The notes beneath the pieces are model-generated. The model was not told the DNA's origin. It was given only the letters and a program-made list of their open reading frames with translations, and made no database searches. Shown here piece by piece: positions 16,492 to 29,606 of a stretch of 64,000 nucleotides of DNA; position 1 is the first letter of the stretch; every line of letters begins with the position of its first letter. This DNA is from Streptomyces sp. 1-11 (lineage in GTDB: Bacteria; Actinomycetota; Actinomycetes; Streptomycetales; Streptomycetaceae), in NCBI RefSeq assembly GCF_007176755.1, contig NZ_BJTV01000021.1, positions 1 through 64,000 on the forward strand, in the 5' to 3' direction. The position numbers and the translations under genes are program-made.

Positions 16492-17412
16492 ATGAGCACC
16501 ACGACACCTCCCGAGGCCACCGCGCAGAAGCCGGTGACCCCCCAGGTCCTCGAGGCCCTGAACCGCGGCCCGGCGCCCCGCCGGGGCAGGCGCGGCCTCC
16601 TCGCCTCCCTCGCCTCCCACGGCATCCTCATCGTCGCGAGCCTGATCGCGCTCTTCCCGATCGCCTGGCTGGTCTTCCTGTCGCTGGGCCCGGACAAGGA
16701 CGACTACCTGCACCCGGGCGGCATCTGGCACAAGATGACGTTCAGCAACTACTCGTTCGTCCTGCAGCACACCGGCTTCTTCGACTGGATGAAGAGCTCG
16801 CTGATCGTCTCGCTGGGCACCACCGTCATCGGCGTCATGGTGGCCGCGACCACCGGCTACGCCGTCTCCCGGATGCGCTTCCCCGGCTACAGGAAGCTCA
16901 TGTGGGTGCTGCTGGTCACCCAGATGTTCCCGATCGCCGTGCTCATCGTGCCGATGTACCAGATCCTGTCGGACCTGCAGCTCATCGACAGCTACCTCGG
17001 CCTGATCCTGGTCTACTGCTCGACCGCGGTGCCCTACAGCGCCTGGCTGCTCAAGGGCTACTTCGACACGATCCCGTTCGAGATCGACGAGGCGGGACGG
17101 GTCGACGGCCTCACCCCGTTCGGCACCTTCTTCCGGCTGATCCTGCCGCTCGCCAAGCCGGGCCTGGCGGTCGCCGCCTTCTACAACTTCATCACCGCGT
17201 TCGGCGAGGTCGCCTTCGCCTCGACGTTCATGCTCGACGACAGCAAGTACACCTTCGCCGTCGGCCTGCAGAGCTTCGTCAGCGAGCACGACGCCCAGCG
17301 CAACCTGATGGCGGCCACCGCCGTGCTGGTCGCGATACCCGTGTCCGCGTTCTTCTACCTCGTGCAGAAGAACCTCGTCACGGGCCTCACCGCCGGCGGC
17401 ACCAAGGGCTGA
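16492..17412 (+). CDS. malG: Maltose ABC transporter permease MalG
   Basis: A 306-residue permease partner of MalF with six predicted helices (the first near ILIVASLIALFPIAWLVFL). The EAA loop reads DEAGRVDGLTPFGTFFRLIL followed by PLAKPGL. The C-terminus ends ...FYLVQKNLVTGLTAGGTKG, typical of MalG. It starts 13 bases after the malF stop with GGCAGGAG as the SD motif. It completes the MalEFG importer and is followed by two GC-rich hairpins before the glucosidase gene. Confidence 0.95.
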   Translation: MSTTTPPEATAQKPVTPQVLEALNRGPAPRRGRRGLLASLASHGILIVASLIALFPIAWLVFLSLGPDKDDYLHPGGIWHKMTFSNYSFVLQHTGFFDWMKSSLIVSLGTTVIGVMVAATTGYAVSRMRFPGYRKLMWVLLVTQMFPIAVLIVPMYQILSDLQLIDSYLGLILVYCSTAVPYSAWLLKGYFDTIPFEIDEAGRVDGLTPFGTFFRLILPLAKPGLAVAAFYNFITAFGEVAFASTFMLDDSKYTFAVGLQSFVSEHDAQRNLMAATAVLVAIPVSAFFYLVQKNLVTGLTAGGTKG

Positions 17413-17431
17413 CGCCCGCCGGAGAAAAGCT

Positions 17432-17455
17432 CCCGCGCGCCGCAGTGCGCGCGGG
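17432..17455 (+). terminator. Hairpin after malG
   Basis: A 9-bp GC stem (17432-17440 with 17447-17455, 6-nt loop) lies 20 bases after the malG stop. It is a likely partial terminator or 3' end stabiliser of malEFG mRNA. Confidence 0.6.
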
Positions 17456-17458
17456 TAG

Positions 17459-17500
17459 GCGGCCGCGGTGTCCATCCGACCCCGCCGGCACCGCGGCCGC
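17459..17500 (+). terminator. Second hairpin between malG and the alpha-glucosidase gene
   Basis: A perfect 12-bp stem (17459-17470 with 17489-17500) with an 18-nt loop directly follows the first hairpin. Together they may lower expression of the downstream gene relative to malG. No separate promoter for that gene is obvious. Confidence 0.6.
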
Positions 17501-17603
17501 CTCGCAGAGCACCGGTCCCGCCGCCGTACGCACGCCCCTCACCGACCCTTCCCCCGCGCCCGGCCCCGCCCTGGCAGGGGACCCCCACCGCATCAAGGAC
17601 GCC

Positions 17604-19289
17604 ATGAGCCAGCAGAATTCTGCAGCCCCGGCCACCGACTCCGCCGTCGCCACCGTCGCCGCCAGCCGTGACTGGTGGCGGGACGCGGTCATCTACCAGG
17701 TCTACCCGCGCAGCTTCGCCGACAGCAACGGCGACGGCATGGGCGACCTGGAAGGCGTGCGCTCCCGCCTCCCGTACCTGCGCGACCTCGGCGTCGACGC
17801 CGTGTGGCTCAGCCCCTTCTACGCCTCCCCGCAGGCGGACGCCGGCTACGACGTCGCGGACTACCGCGCCGTCGACCCCATGTTCGGCAACCTGCTCGAC
17901 GCCGACGCCCTGATCCGCGACGCCCACCGGCTGGGCCTGCGGGTCATCGTCGACCTGGTCCCCAACCACTCCTCCGACCAGCACGAGTGGTTCAAGCGCG
18001 CCCTCGCCGAGGGCCCCGGCTCCCCGCTGCGCGAGCGCTACCACTTCCGCCCCGGCAAGGGGAAGGACGGCGAGCTGCCGCCCAACGACTGGGAGTCCAT
18101 CTTCGGCGGCCCGGCGTGGACCCGGGTGACCGAGCCGGACGGCACCCCCGGCGAGTGGTACCTCCACCTGTTCGCCCCCGAGCAGCCCGACTTCAACTGG
18201 GAGCACCCGGCCGTCGGCGACGAGTTCCGCTCCATCCTGCGCTTCTGGCTGGACATGGGCGTGGACGGCTTCCGCATCGACGTCGCCCACGGTCTGGTGA
18301 AGGCCGAGGGCCTGCCCGACCTCGGCTCCCACGACCAGCTCAAGCTGCTGGGCAACGATGTCATGCCGTTCTTCGACCAGGACGGCGTGCACGAGGTCTA
18401 CCGGCAGTGGCGCACCGTGCTCGACGAATATGCCGGCGAGCGCATTTTCGTCGCCGAGGCGTGGACCCCGACCGTCGAGCGCACCGCCAACTACGTCCGC
18501 CCGGACGAGCTGCACCAGGCCTTCAACTTCCAGTACCTGGGCACCGAGTGGGACGCGGCGGAGCTGCGCGCGGTGATCGACCGCACCCTGGAGGCGATGC
18601 GCCCGGTCGGCGCCCCCGCCACCTGGGTCCTGTCCAACCACGACGTCACCCGGCACGCCACCCGCTTCGCCAATCCGCCCGGCCTCGGCACCCAGATCCG
18701 CACCGCCGGCGACCGCGAGCTGGGCCTGCGCCGGGCCCGCGCGGCCTCCCTGCTGATGCTCGCCCTGCCCGGCTCGGCCTACGTCTACCAGGGCGAGGAA
18801 CTGGGTCTGCCGGACGTGGTGGACCTGCCCGACGAGGTGCGCCAGGACCCGGCGTACTTCCGGGGCGCCGGCCAGGACGGCTTCCGCGACGGCTGCCGGG
18901 TGCCGATCCCGTGGACCCGCGAGGGCTCCAGTTACGGCTTCGGCGACGGCGGGAGCTGGCTGCCGCAGCCGGCGAGCTGGGCCGAGCTGAGCGTCGAGGC
19001 GCAGACCGGCGTGGCCGGGTCGACGCTGGAGCTGTACCGCTCCGCGCTGAGCCTGCGCCGCTCCCACCCCGGTCTGGGCGCGGGCGAGTCGGTGGAGTGG
19101 CTGCGGGCGCCGGAGGGCGTGGTGGCCTTCCGTCGCGGCGAGTTCGTGTGCGTCGCCAACACCACCGGCGAGTCGGTCACCGTGCCCGCGTACGGCCGGG
19201 TCCTGCTCGCCAGCGCGGAGGTGACCGAGGCGGACGGCGAGGCGAAGGTGCCGGCGGACGCCACCGTCTGGTGGACCGCGGCGGACTGA
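17604..19289 (+). CDS. aglA: Intracellular alpha-glucosidase (GH13)
   Basis: A 561-residue enzyme without a signal peptide, so probably cytoplasmic. It hydrolyses maltose or short maltodextrins delivered by MalEFG. GH13 motifs in order: RDAVIYQVYPRSFADSNGDG (residues 30-49), VDLVPNHSS (region I), GFRIDVAHG (nucleophile Asp near 225), FVAEAW (acid/base Glu near 282) and LSNHDVT (Asp near 345). A C-terminal beta domain ends the protein. Sequence and length fit the oligo-1,6-glucosidase/alpha-glucosidase subgroup (AglA of Streptomyces). ATG 17604 has AGGA 4 nt upstream. It follows malG and ends with a strong terminator. Confidence 0.92.
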   Translation: MSQQNSAAPATDSAVATVAASRDWWRDAVIYQVYPRSFADSNGDGMGDLEGVRSRLPYLRDLGVDAVWLSPFYASPQADAGYDVADYRAVDPMFGNLLDADALIRDAHRLGLRVIVDLVPNHSSDQHEWFKRALAEGPGSPLRERYHFRPGKGKDGELPPNDWESIFGGPAWTRVTEPDGTPGEWYLHLFAPEQPDFNWEHPAVGDEFRSILRFWLDMGVDGFRIDVAHGLVKAEGLPDLGSHDQLKLLGNDVMPFFDQDGVHEVYRQWRTVLDEYAGERIFVAEAWTPTVERTANYVRPDELHQAFNFQYLGTEWDAAELRAVIDRTLEAMRPVGAPATWVLSNHDVTRHATRFANPPGLGTQIRTAGDRELGLRRARAASLLMLALPGSAYVYQGEELGLPDVVDLPDEVRQDPAYFRGAGQDGFRDGCRVPIPWTREGSSYGFGDGGSWLPQPASWAELSVEAQTGVAGSTLELYRSALSLRRSHPGLGAGESVEWLRAPEGVVAFRRGEFVCVANTTGESVTVPAYGRVLLASAEVTEADGEAKVPADATVWWTAAD

Positions 19290-19325
19290 CGCCCCCTCTG
19301 AAATTTCTTGCATCAACTTCACACC

Positions 19326-19352
19326 GGCCCGCTGCCTTTCAGGCAGCGGGCC
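19326..19352 (+). terminator. Intrinsic terminator of the malEFG-aglA unit
   Basis: A perfect 12-bp GC stem (19326-19337 with 19341-19352, TTC loop) is followed directly by TTT. It is 36 bases after the glucosidase stop and separates the operon from the amylase promoter. Confidence 0.92.
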
Positions 19353-19386
19353 TTTAACATCTGCGTCACCGCAAGTTTGCTGAAAC

Positions 19387-19397
19387 CTTGCAGCAAG
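19387..19397. promoter_or_regulatory. Candidate MalR operator of the amylase gene
   Basis: CTTGC-A-GCAAG is a perfect 11-bp palindrome (odd centre) 47 nt upstream of the amylase start. A related GCAAG-TTTGC lies at 19371-19380. In Streptomyces the LacI-type MalR/Reg1 is known to control amylase genes. Confidence 0.65.
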
Positions 19398-19443
19398 CGC
19401 CTTCAGCGGTACCCCACACCCTTCGATGAAGAAGGAACCCCAC

Positions 19444-20817
19444 ATGGCACGCAGAATCCTCGCCGGGGCGGTCGCCCTCACGGCAGCCGCCTTTGTCATG
19501 GCCCCGACGAACGTGCAGGCCTCCCCGCCCGGCACGAAGGACGTCACCGCCGTGCTCTTCGAGTGGAACTACGCCTCGGTGGCCCGCGAGTGCACCAGCA
19601 CCCTCGGCCCGGCCGGCTACGGCTACGTCCAGGTCTCCCCGCCCGCCGAGCACATACAGGGCTCGCAGTGGTGGACGTCCTACCAGCCGGTCAGCTACAA
19701 GATCGCCGGCCGCCTCGGCGACCGCACGGCCTTCCAGAACATGGTGAACACCTGCCACTCGGCGGGCGTGAAGGTCGTCGTCGACACGGTGATCAACCAC
19801 ATGTCCGCGGGCAGCGGCACCGGCACCGGCGGCTCGTCGTACACGAAGTACAACTACCCGGGCCTGTACTCGTCCTACGACTTCGACGACTGCACCTCCC
19901 AGGTCAGCAACTACCAGGACCGCTGGAACGTCCAGCACTGCGAACTGGTCGGCCTGGCCGACCTCGACACCGGCGAGGAGTACGTCCGCAAGACCATCGC
20001 CGGCTACCTGAACGACCTGCTCTCCCTCGGCGTCGACGGCTTCCGCATCGACGCGGCCAAGCACATCGACAGCGCCGACCTCGCCAACATCAAGTCGCGG
20101 CTGACCAACCCGGGCGCGTACTGGAAGCAGGAGGTCATCTACGGCGCGGGCGAGGCAGTCCAGCCCACCGAGTACACCGGCAACGGGGACGTCCAGGAGT
20201 TCCGCTACGCCTACGACCTCAAGCGGGTCTTCAACAACGAGAAGCTGGCCTACCTCAGCAACTACGGCGAGGGCTGGGGCTACCTGAGCAGTTCGAAGGC
20301 GGGCGTCTTCGTCGACAACCACGACACCGAGCGCAACGGCTCCACCCTCAACTACAAGAGCGGCGCCAACTACACCCTGGCCAACGTCTTCATGCTGGCC
20401 TGGCCCTACGGCGCGCCGGACATCAACTCCGGCTACGAGTGGTCCGACGCGGACGCCGGCCCGCCCAACGGCGGCCAGATGAACGCCTGCTGGCAGGACG
20501 GCTGGAAGTGCCAGCACAAGTGGCCCGAGATCATCGGCATGGTCGGCTTCCGCAACGCCACCCGGGGCCAGGCCGTCGCCAACTGGTGGGACAACGGCAA
20601 CAACGCGATCGCGTTCGGCCGGGGCAGCAAGGGCTACGTGGCCATCAACCACGAGTCCTCCTCGCTGACCCGCACCTACCAGACCTCGCTGCCCGCGGGC
20701 ACGTACTGCAACGTGCAGAACAACACCACCGTGACGGTGAACTCCAGCGGCCAGTTCTCGGCCACCCTCGGCTCGAACACGGCGCTGGCCATCTACGCCG
20801 GCAAGTCGAGCTGCTGA
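19444..20817 (+). CDS. Secreted alpha-amylase (GH13)
   Basis: A 457-residue exported endo-amylase. A signal peptide (ARRILAGAVALTAAAFVMAP, cleaved near VQA-SPP) precedes a GH13 domain close to animal and Streptomyces amylases: VTAVLFEWNYASVARECTS, GYGYVQVSPP, VVVDTVINHM (region I), GFRIDAAKH (nucleophile Asp near 201), a Glu-containing EVIYGAGEAVQ region near 235, and FVDNHDTER (near 291). A small beta C-domain closes the protein. It stops without a starch-binding CBM20 domain, which several Streptomyces amylases carry. ATG 19444 has AAGGA 7 nt upstream. It has its own promoter with a MalR-type operator and a strong terminator after it. Confidence 0.95.
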   Translation: MARRILAGAVALTAAAFVMAPTNVQASPPGTKDVTAVLFEWNYASVARECTSTLGPAGYGYVQVSPPAEHIQGSQWWTSYQPVSYKIAGRLGDRTAFQNMVNTCHSAGVKVVVDTVINHMSAGSGTGTGGSSYTKYNYPGLYSSYDFDDCTSQVSNYQDRWNVQHCELVGLADLDTGEEYVRKTIAGYLNDLLSLGVDGFRIDAAKHIDSADLANIKSRLTNPGAYWKQEVIYGAGEAVQPTEYTGNGDVQEFRYAYDLKRVFNNEKLAYLSNYGEGWGYLSSSKAGVFVDNHDTERNGSTLNYKSGANYTLANVFMLAWPYGAPDINSGYEWSDADAGPPNGGQMNACWQDGWKCQHKWPEIIGMVGFRNATRGQAVANWWDNGNNAIAFGRGSKGYVAINHESSSLTRTYQTSLPAGTYCNVQNNTTVTVNSSGQFSATLGSNTALAIYAGKSSC

Positions 20818-20825
20818 CGCGATGA

Positions 20826-20859
20826 GGCCCGTGCCGCCGCCCCCACGGCGGCACGGGCC
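20826..20859 (+). terminator. Terminator of the amylase gene
   Basis: A perfect 13-bp GC stem (20826-20838 with 20847-20859, 8-nt loop) starts nine bases after the amylase stop. Confidence 0.88.
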
Positions 20860-20896
20860 AACTCGGTTGAAATTGCTTACCGATGCTTTCAAGCCT

Positions 20897-20907
20897 CTTG
20901 CTGCAAC
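20897..20907. promoter_or_regulatory. Candidate MalR operator of the pullulanase gene
   Basis: CTTGC-T-GCAAC, one mismatch from a perfect odd palindrome, lies 102-112 nt upstream of the GTG start. It is the third copy of the motif found before malE and the amylase. Confidence 0.6.
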
Positions 20908-21008
20908 CCTTTCGTGGGCGGTACGGTCGCGCGGGCGCCCGGCATCGGAGCCGAGCCGCGGCGTGGGGTCGGACCCAGAAGAGCCGTAATCGCTAGGAGT
21001 TCCCGCCT

Positions 21009-26414
<5,406 letters not shown>

Positions 26415-26445
26415 GGTCGGCCCGACGCCGAGAACAGGAGTGCTC

Positions 26446-26808
26446 ATGCCGCAGATCACCGTCGACTACTCCCGCACGCTGGAGGACGCCTTCGACCGAC
26501 CCGGGTTCGCCCGGGCGCTGCACGAGGCGACCGTCGACATCGCGGCGGCCAAGCCGGCGGCCTGCAAGACGCAGTTCCGGCCGAGCGCGGAGACGGCGTA
26601 CGGGTACGAGGACCCGGCGGAACACGGGCACGCCGTCGTGCACGTGACCATCGGGCTCCTCGCCGGCCGCAGCGAGGAGACGAAGGCGCGGCTCACCGAG
26701 GCCGTGCTGGAGCTGCTGCGCGAGCACATCGGCGAAGGGGGCCCGAGCGTGCACGGGTCCGCCGAGGTCCGCGACCTGGACGCCTCCTACCGGAAGTTCG
26801 ACCGGTAA
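26446..26808 (+). CDS. 5-carboxymethyl-2-hydroxymuconate isomerase-like tautomerase
   Basis: A 120-residue cytoplasmic protein of the tautomerase superfamily. After Met removal the N-terminus is Pro (MPQITVDYS), the catalytic base in this family. CHMI features include TQFRPSAETAYGYED, HVTIGLLAGRSEETKARLTE and a C-terminal acidic/basic helix. The family isomerises products of aromatic-acid ring cleavage, but many actinobacterial members stand alone and their substrates are unknown. ATG 26446 has AGGAG 5 nt upstream. It begins 31 bases after the pullulanase stop, with no terminator seen between. Confidence 0.82.
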   Translation: MPQITVDYSRTLEDAFDRPGFARALHEATVDIAAAKPAACKTQFRPSAETAYGYEDPAEHGHAVVHVTIGLLAGRSEETKARLTEAVLELLREHIGEGGPSVHGSAEVRDLDASYRKFDR

Positions 26809-26820
26809 GGGTCTGGACCG

Positions 26821-26856
26821 GACCCGGCCCAGGAGGCCGACCCGGCCTAGGAGGCC
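26821..26856. repeat. 18-bp tandem duplication over the TetR stop codon
   Basis: Two adjacent 18-bp copies (26821-26838 and 26839-26856) differ at one base. The right-hand copy contains the TAG stop (26849-26847) of the leftward TetR gene. The left copy has TGG at the same place. Confidence 0.85.
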
Positions 26857-27536
26857 AGGGCGACGAGCCGGCCGACGAGCTCCGCGAAGGGGCCGTCGGC
26901 CGGCTCGTTCCGCACCATCGTGCGCAGCAGCAGCGCCATGTCCTTGTCGTGGGCGGCGCTGACGGCGGCCAGCGCGGCGAAGTCGTGCACGAGCTGGACC
27001 TCCAGTTCGGCACGCGGGACACGCCGGCCGTCCAGCCAGATCAGCGCCGTCGACTCGGCGAGCGAGATCCAGCTGCGCACCACCAGTTCCAGGCGCGGGG
27101 GAGCGTCGGTGACGCCCAGGTGCGCCAGCATCTGCTCGTAGGCGGCCTGCCGCACCGAGTCGATGAGCGCGTTGGTCGTGGAGGAGCCGACCGCCGGGCC
27201 GCCGCGCATCAGCGCGGAGAAACCGGGGCCGTGCTCGTCCACGAAGTCGAAGTAGCGGCACATCACCCGTAGCAGCCGGGCCCCGAGCGGGCCCTCGTGC
27301 GGCTCGGCGAAGCGGCTCGCCAGGTCCTCCGACGCACGCTTCAACGCCGCCTCGTACAGGCTGAGTTTGCCGGGGAAGTAGTGGTAGACCAGCGGGCGCG
27401 AGATGCCCGCCGCGGACGCTATCTCGTCGATGGAGACCTCGTCGGGCGAGCGCCTGCTGAACAGCTCCAGGGCGACGCCGATCAGTTGCTGCCGTCGCTC
27501 CTCGACGCCCATCCTGCGGCGCACCCCGGTACCCAT
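26847..27536 (-). CDS. TetR-family transcriptional regulator
   Basis: A 229-residue repressor-like protein. The N-terminal TetR HTH (VALELFSRRSPDEVSIDEIA ... AGISRPLVYHYFPGKLSLYE) is at about residues 18-65, followed by an all-helical ligand domain. ATG 27536 has AAGGTG 5 nt upstream. It is the last gene in a leftward set hydrolase-reductase-TetR, 36 nt after the reductase stop. A 14-bp dyad (27549-27562) precedes it. It probably controls itself and perhaps the hydrolase-reductase pair. The ligand is unknown. Confidence 0.92.
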   Translation of the reverse strand: MGTGVRRRMGVEERRQQLIGVALELFSRRSPDEVSIDEIASAAGISRPLVYHYFPGKLSLYEAALKRASEDLASRFAEPHEGPLGARLLRVMCRYFDFVDEHGPGFSALMRGGPAVGSSTTNALIDSVRQAAYEQMLAHLGVTDAPPRLELVVRSWISLAESTALIWLDGRRVPRAELEVQLVHDFAALAAVSAAHDKDMALLLRTMVRNEPADGPFAELVGRLVALAS

Positions 27537-27548
27537 GCGAACACCTTA

Positions 27549-27562
27549 CCGATCGAAATCGG
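27549..27562. promoter_or_regulatory. Dyad before the TetR gene, possible operator
   Basis: CCGAT-CGAA-ATCGG is a perfect 5-bp-arm inverted repeat 13 nt before the TetR start, where autoregulatory TetR operators are often found. The arms are short, so this is tentative. Confidence 0.35.
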
Positions 27563-27572
27563 CCGCAGGCGT

Positions 27573-28622
27573 TCACATGTCGAGCACCAGCCGGTCGCTC
27601 CTGGCCCGCGACACGCAGATCAGCATCGAGTCGGCACGCTCCGCGTCCGTCAGCAGTTCGTCCCGGTGGTCGACCTCGCCCTCCAGGACCCGCTGTTGAC
27701 AGGTCCCGCAGAAGCCCTGCTCGCAGGAGTAGGCGGTGTCCGGCAGCTCACCGCGCACCGCGGCCAGCACCGAGGAGCCGGCCGGAACCGTCAGCGTCCG
27801 CCCGCTGCGCCGCAGCTCCAGCTCGAACCCCGCGTCCCCTGAAGCGGCGGCACGGGGGGCGAACCGCTCCAGGTGCAGCGTGGCCCCCTCGGGCAGCCGC
27901 TCCGCCACGGCCGCCATCAGCCCCTCGGGCCCGCAGCAGTACACGGCCGCGCCCTCGGGCAGCGAGGCGAACAGCGCGTCCAGATCCGGGCGGCCGTCCT
28001 CGTCCTCGGCGACGAGGGTCAGCCGGTCCCCGGCCAGTTCCCGCACCTGCTCCAGGTACGGCATCGAGGCCCGCGTGCGCCCGCAGTACAGCAGCCGCCA
28101 CTCGGCGCCGTCCGGCAGGGCGCGCAGCATCGGCAGGATCGGGGTGACGCCGATGCCGCCCGCGACGAACACGTACGAGGACGCGGCGAGCAGCGGGAAA
28201 CGGTTCCGGGGCCCGCGCACCTCGAGTTCCATCCCCTCGGCGAGCTGCTCGTGCACCTCCCGCGAGCCGCCCCGCCCGTCCTCCACCAGCCGGGTGGCCA
28301 GCGTGTACGAGGAGGTGTCGGCCGGGTCGTCGCACAGCGAGTACTGCCGCACCAGCCCCGAGGGCAGCACCAGGTCCAGGTGCGCGCCGGGCTCCCAGCG
28401 CGGCAGGTCGCGCCCCTCCAGGCGCAGCTGGACGACCCCGTCGGCGATCGTCTCCAGCCTGGTGAGCAGCGTCCGCCGGGTCCGGGCGCGGGGGCGGCCG
28501 GAGACCGGCGGGTCCAGGGCGGGCAGGGGCCACAGCGGCGAGGTCCGCACCCGGCGGCGCAGCGCCCGCCGGGTCAGCACGGCGGCGCCCGCGACCAGCG
28601 CGACGGTGAGCGGCCTGGGCAT
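27573..28622 (-). CDS. PDR/VanB-type flavin reductase with C-terminal 2Fe-2S ferredoxin domain
   Basis: A 349-residue electron-transfer protein. The N-terminus may be membrane-associated (VALVAGAAVLTRRAL). The FMN/FAD domain has the R-x-Y-S motif (VRQYSLCDD). The NAD(P)H domain has AGGIGVTPILPMLRAL and YCCGPEGLM. The C-terminal plant-type ferredoxin has CEQGFCGTC plus a later Cys (SMLICVSRA), giving the C-x5-C-x2-C...C pattern. The order oxidase-NAD-ferredoxin fits phthalate dioxygenase reductase-like proteins. Its ATG overlaps the TGA of the upstream PF10118 gene (TGATG), so they are translationally coupled and probably work together. Confidence 0.92.
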   Translation of the reverse strand: MPRPLTVALVAGAAVLTRRALRRRVRTSPLWPLPALDPPVSGRPRARTRRTLLTRLETIADGVVQLRLEGRDLPRWEPGAHLDLVLPSGLVRQYSLCDDPADTSSYTLATRLVEDGRGGSREVHEQLAEGMELEVRGPRNRFPLLAASSYVFVAGGIGVTPILPMLRALPDGAEWRLLYCGRTRASMPYLEQVRELAGDRLTLVAEDEDGRPDLDALFASLPEGAAVYCCGPEGLMAAVAERLPEGATLHLERFAPRAAASGDAGFELELRRSGRTLTVPAGSSVLAAVRGELPDTAYSCEQGFCGTCQQRVLEGEVDHRDELLTDAERADSMLICVSRARSDRLVLDM

Positions 28623-29518
28623 CACGACCCGCCCTGCTGCGCGGCCAGCGCGGCGGGGGAGACGGCCAGGTAGGCGAGGGCCTGGGCCGTGGAACCCTCC
28701 TGCGAGGGATGGTAGGAGCGGCTGAGGTAGCGCGGGACGGACCGCAGCACGGCGCCGGTGGTGGGCAGCGTGCCGCGCCGGCCGCTGCGGTGGAACTCCC
28801 CGAAGGAGGCCCTGCCGTTCGTCACGGTGGGGTCGTTCTCCATGAAGAAGCGGGCCCCGCGCTGCCAGAGAAACACCAGCGCGCCGAACGCGGCCGCCCA
28901 GGTGCGCACCCGGCGCCGGTAGCCGCCGTCGAGGTGCTGGAAGAGGTCGAAGGCCACCGAGCGGTGCTCGACCTCCTCGGCGCCGTGCCAGCGCAGCAGG
29001 TCCAGCATGGTCGGATCGGCGCCGCGCCGGTCCAGTTCACCGGCGTTGAGCACCCAGTCGCCGAGGAAGGCGGTGTAGTGCTCGATGGCCGCGATCAGCG
29101 CGACCCGCTCCAGCAGCCACCAGCGGCGGGCCCGGCCCGGCGGCAGGGTGCGGTCGCCGAGCAGCTTCTCGAAGAACCAGTCGACCTGCGCGGTGTACGG
29201 CGTCGGGTCCAGCCCCTGCTCCCTGAGGTGCGGCAGTACCCCGTCGTGGGCCTGGGAGTGCACGGCCTCCTGCCCGATGAAGCCGATGACGTCCGCCCGG
29301 AGCCGGTCGTCCCGGATCAGCGGCAGCGCCTGCTTGTACACGTGCACGAACCACCGCTCGCCGGCGGGCAGCAGCAGGTGCAGCACATTGATGGTGTGCG
29401 TGGTGAACGGGTCGCCGGGCACCCAGTGCAGCGGTGTGTCCTCCCAGGAGAAGGACACGTCGCGGGCCTTGAGCGGTATCCGCCCGTGCTCCACCGGCCG
29501 GGCCTGCTTATTGGACAT
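28622..29518 (-). CDS. PF10118-type predicted metal-dependent hydrolase
   Basis: A 298-residue helical protein. It carries metal-ligand motifs of PF10118: FIGQEAVHSQAHDG (E, H, H), AAIEHYTAFLG, and HGAEEVEHRSVAFDLFQH (EE-x-x-H). The paired E-x-x-H-like motifs resemble diiron oxygenases such as ferritin-like proteins. Coupling to a reductase with a ferredoxin domain makes an oxygenase-type role more likely than simple hydrolysis; this is inference. ATG 29518 has no SD motif. A -10 hexamer lies 6 nt upstream, so its mRNA may be leaderless. It is the first gene of the hydrolase-reductase-TetR set. Confidence 0.85.
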   Translation of the reverse strand: MSNKQARPVEHGRIPLKARDVSFSWEDTPLHWVPGDPFTTHTINVLHLLLPAGERWFVHVYKQALPLIRDDRLRADVIGFIGQEAVHSQAHDGVLPHLREQGLDPTPYTAQVDWFFEKLLGDRTLPPGRARRWWLLERVALIAAIEHYTAFLGDWVLNAGELDRRGADPTMLDLLRWHGAEEVEHRSVAFDLFQHLDGGYRRRVRTWAAAFGALVFLWQRGARFFMENDPTVTNGRASFGEFHRSGRRGTLPTTGAVLRSVPRYLSRSYHPSQEGSTAQALAYLAVSPAALAAQQGGS

Positions 29519-29524
29519 GGCGTC

Positions 29525-29588
29525 AATGTACTGACGGGTAGGGCGTCTGAGAACCCCTCCGCACCGCCTTGTTGACGCCACTGTCAAC
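29525..29588 (-). promoter_or_regulatory. Leaderless-type promoter and GTTGAC dyad of the PF10118 operon
   Basis: On the minus strand -35 TTCTCA (29553-29548) and -10 TACATT (29530-29525) are 17 bp apart. The -10 ends 6 nt before the ATG, so transcription would start at or next to the start codon. Upstream, GTTGAC-n6-GTCAAC (29571-29588) is a perfect 6-bp-arm inverted repeat, a possible operator for the nearby TetR regulator. Confidence 0.5.
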
Positions 29589-29606
29589 TAGGATCGGCGA
29601 CAGACC

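Noticed and set aside
13980..16697. Long antisense frame across malE-malF-malG
   Set aside because: It spans three well-supported genes and two intergenic hairpins, and composition is typical of high-GC shadows.
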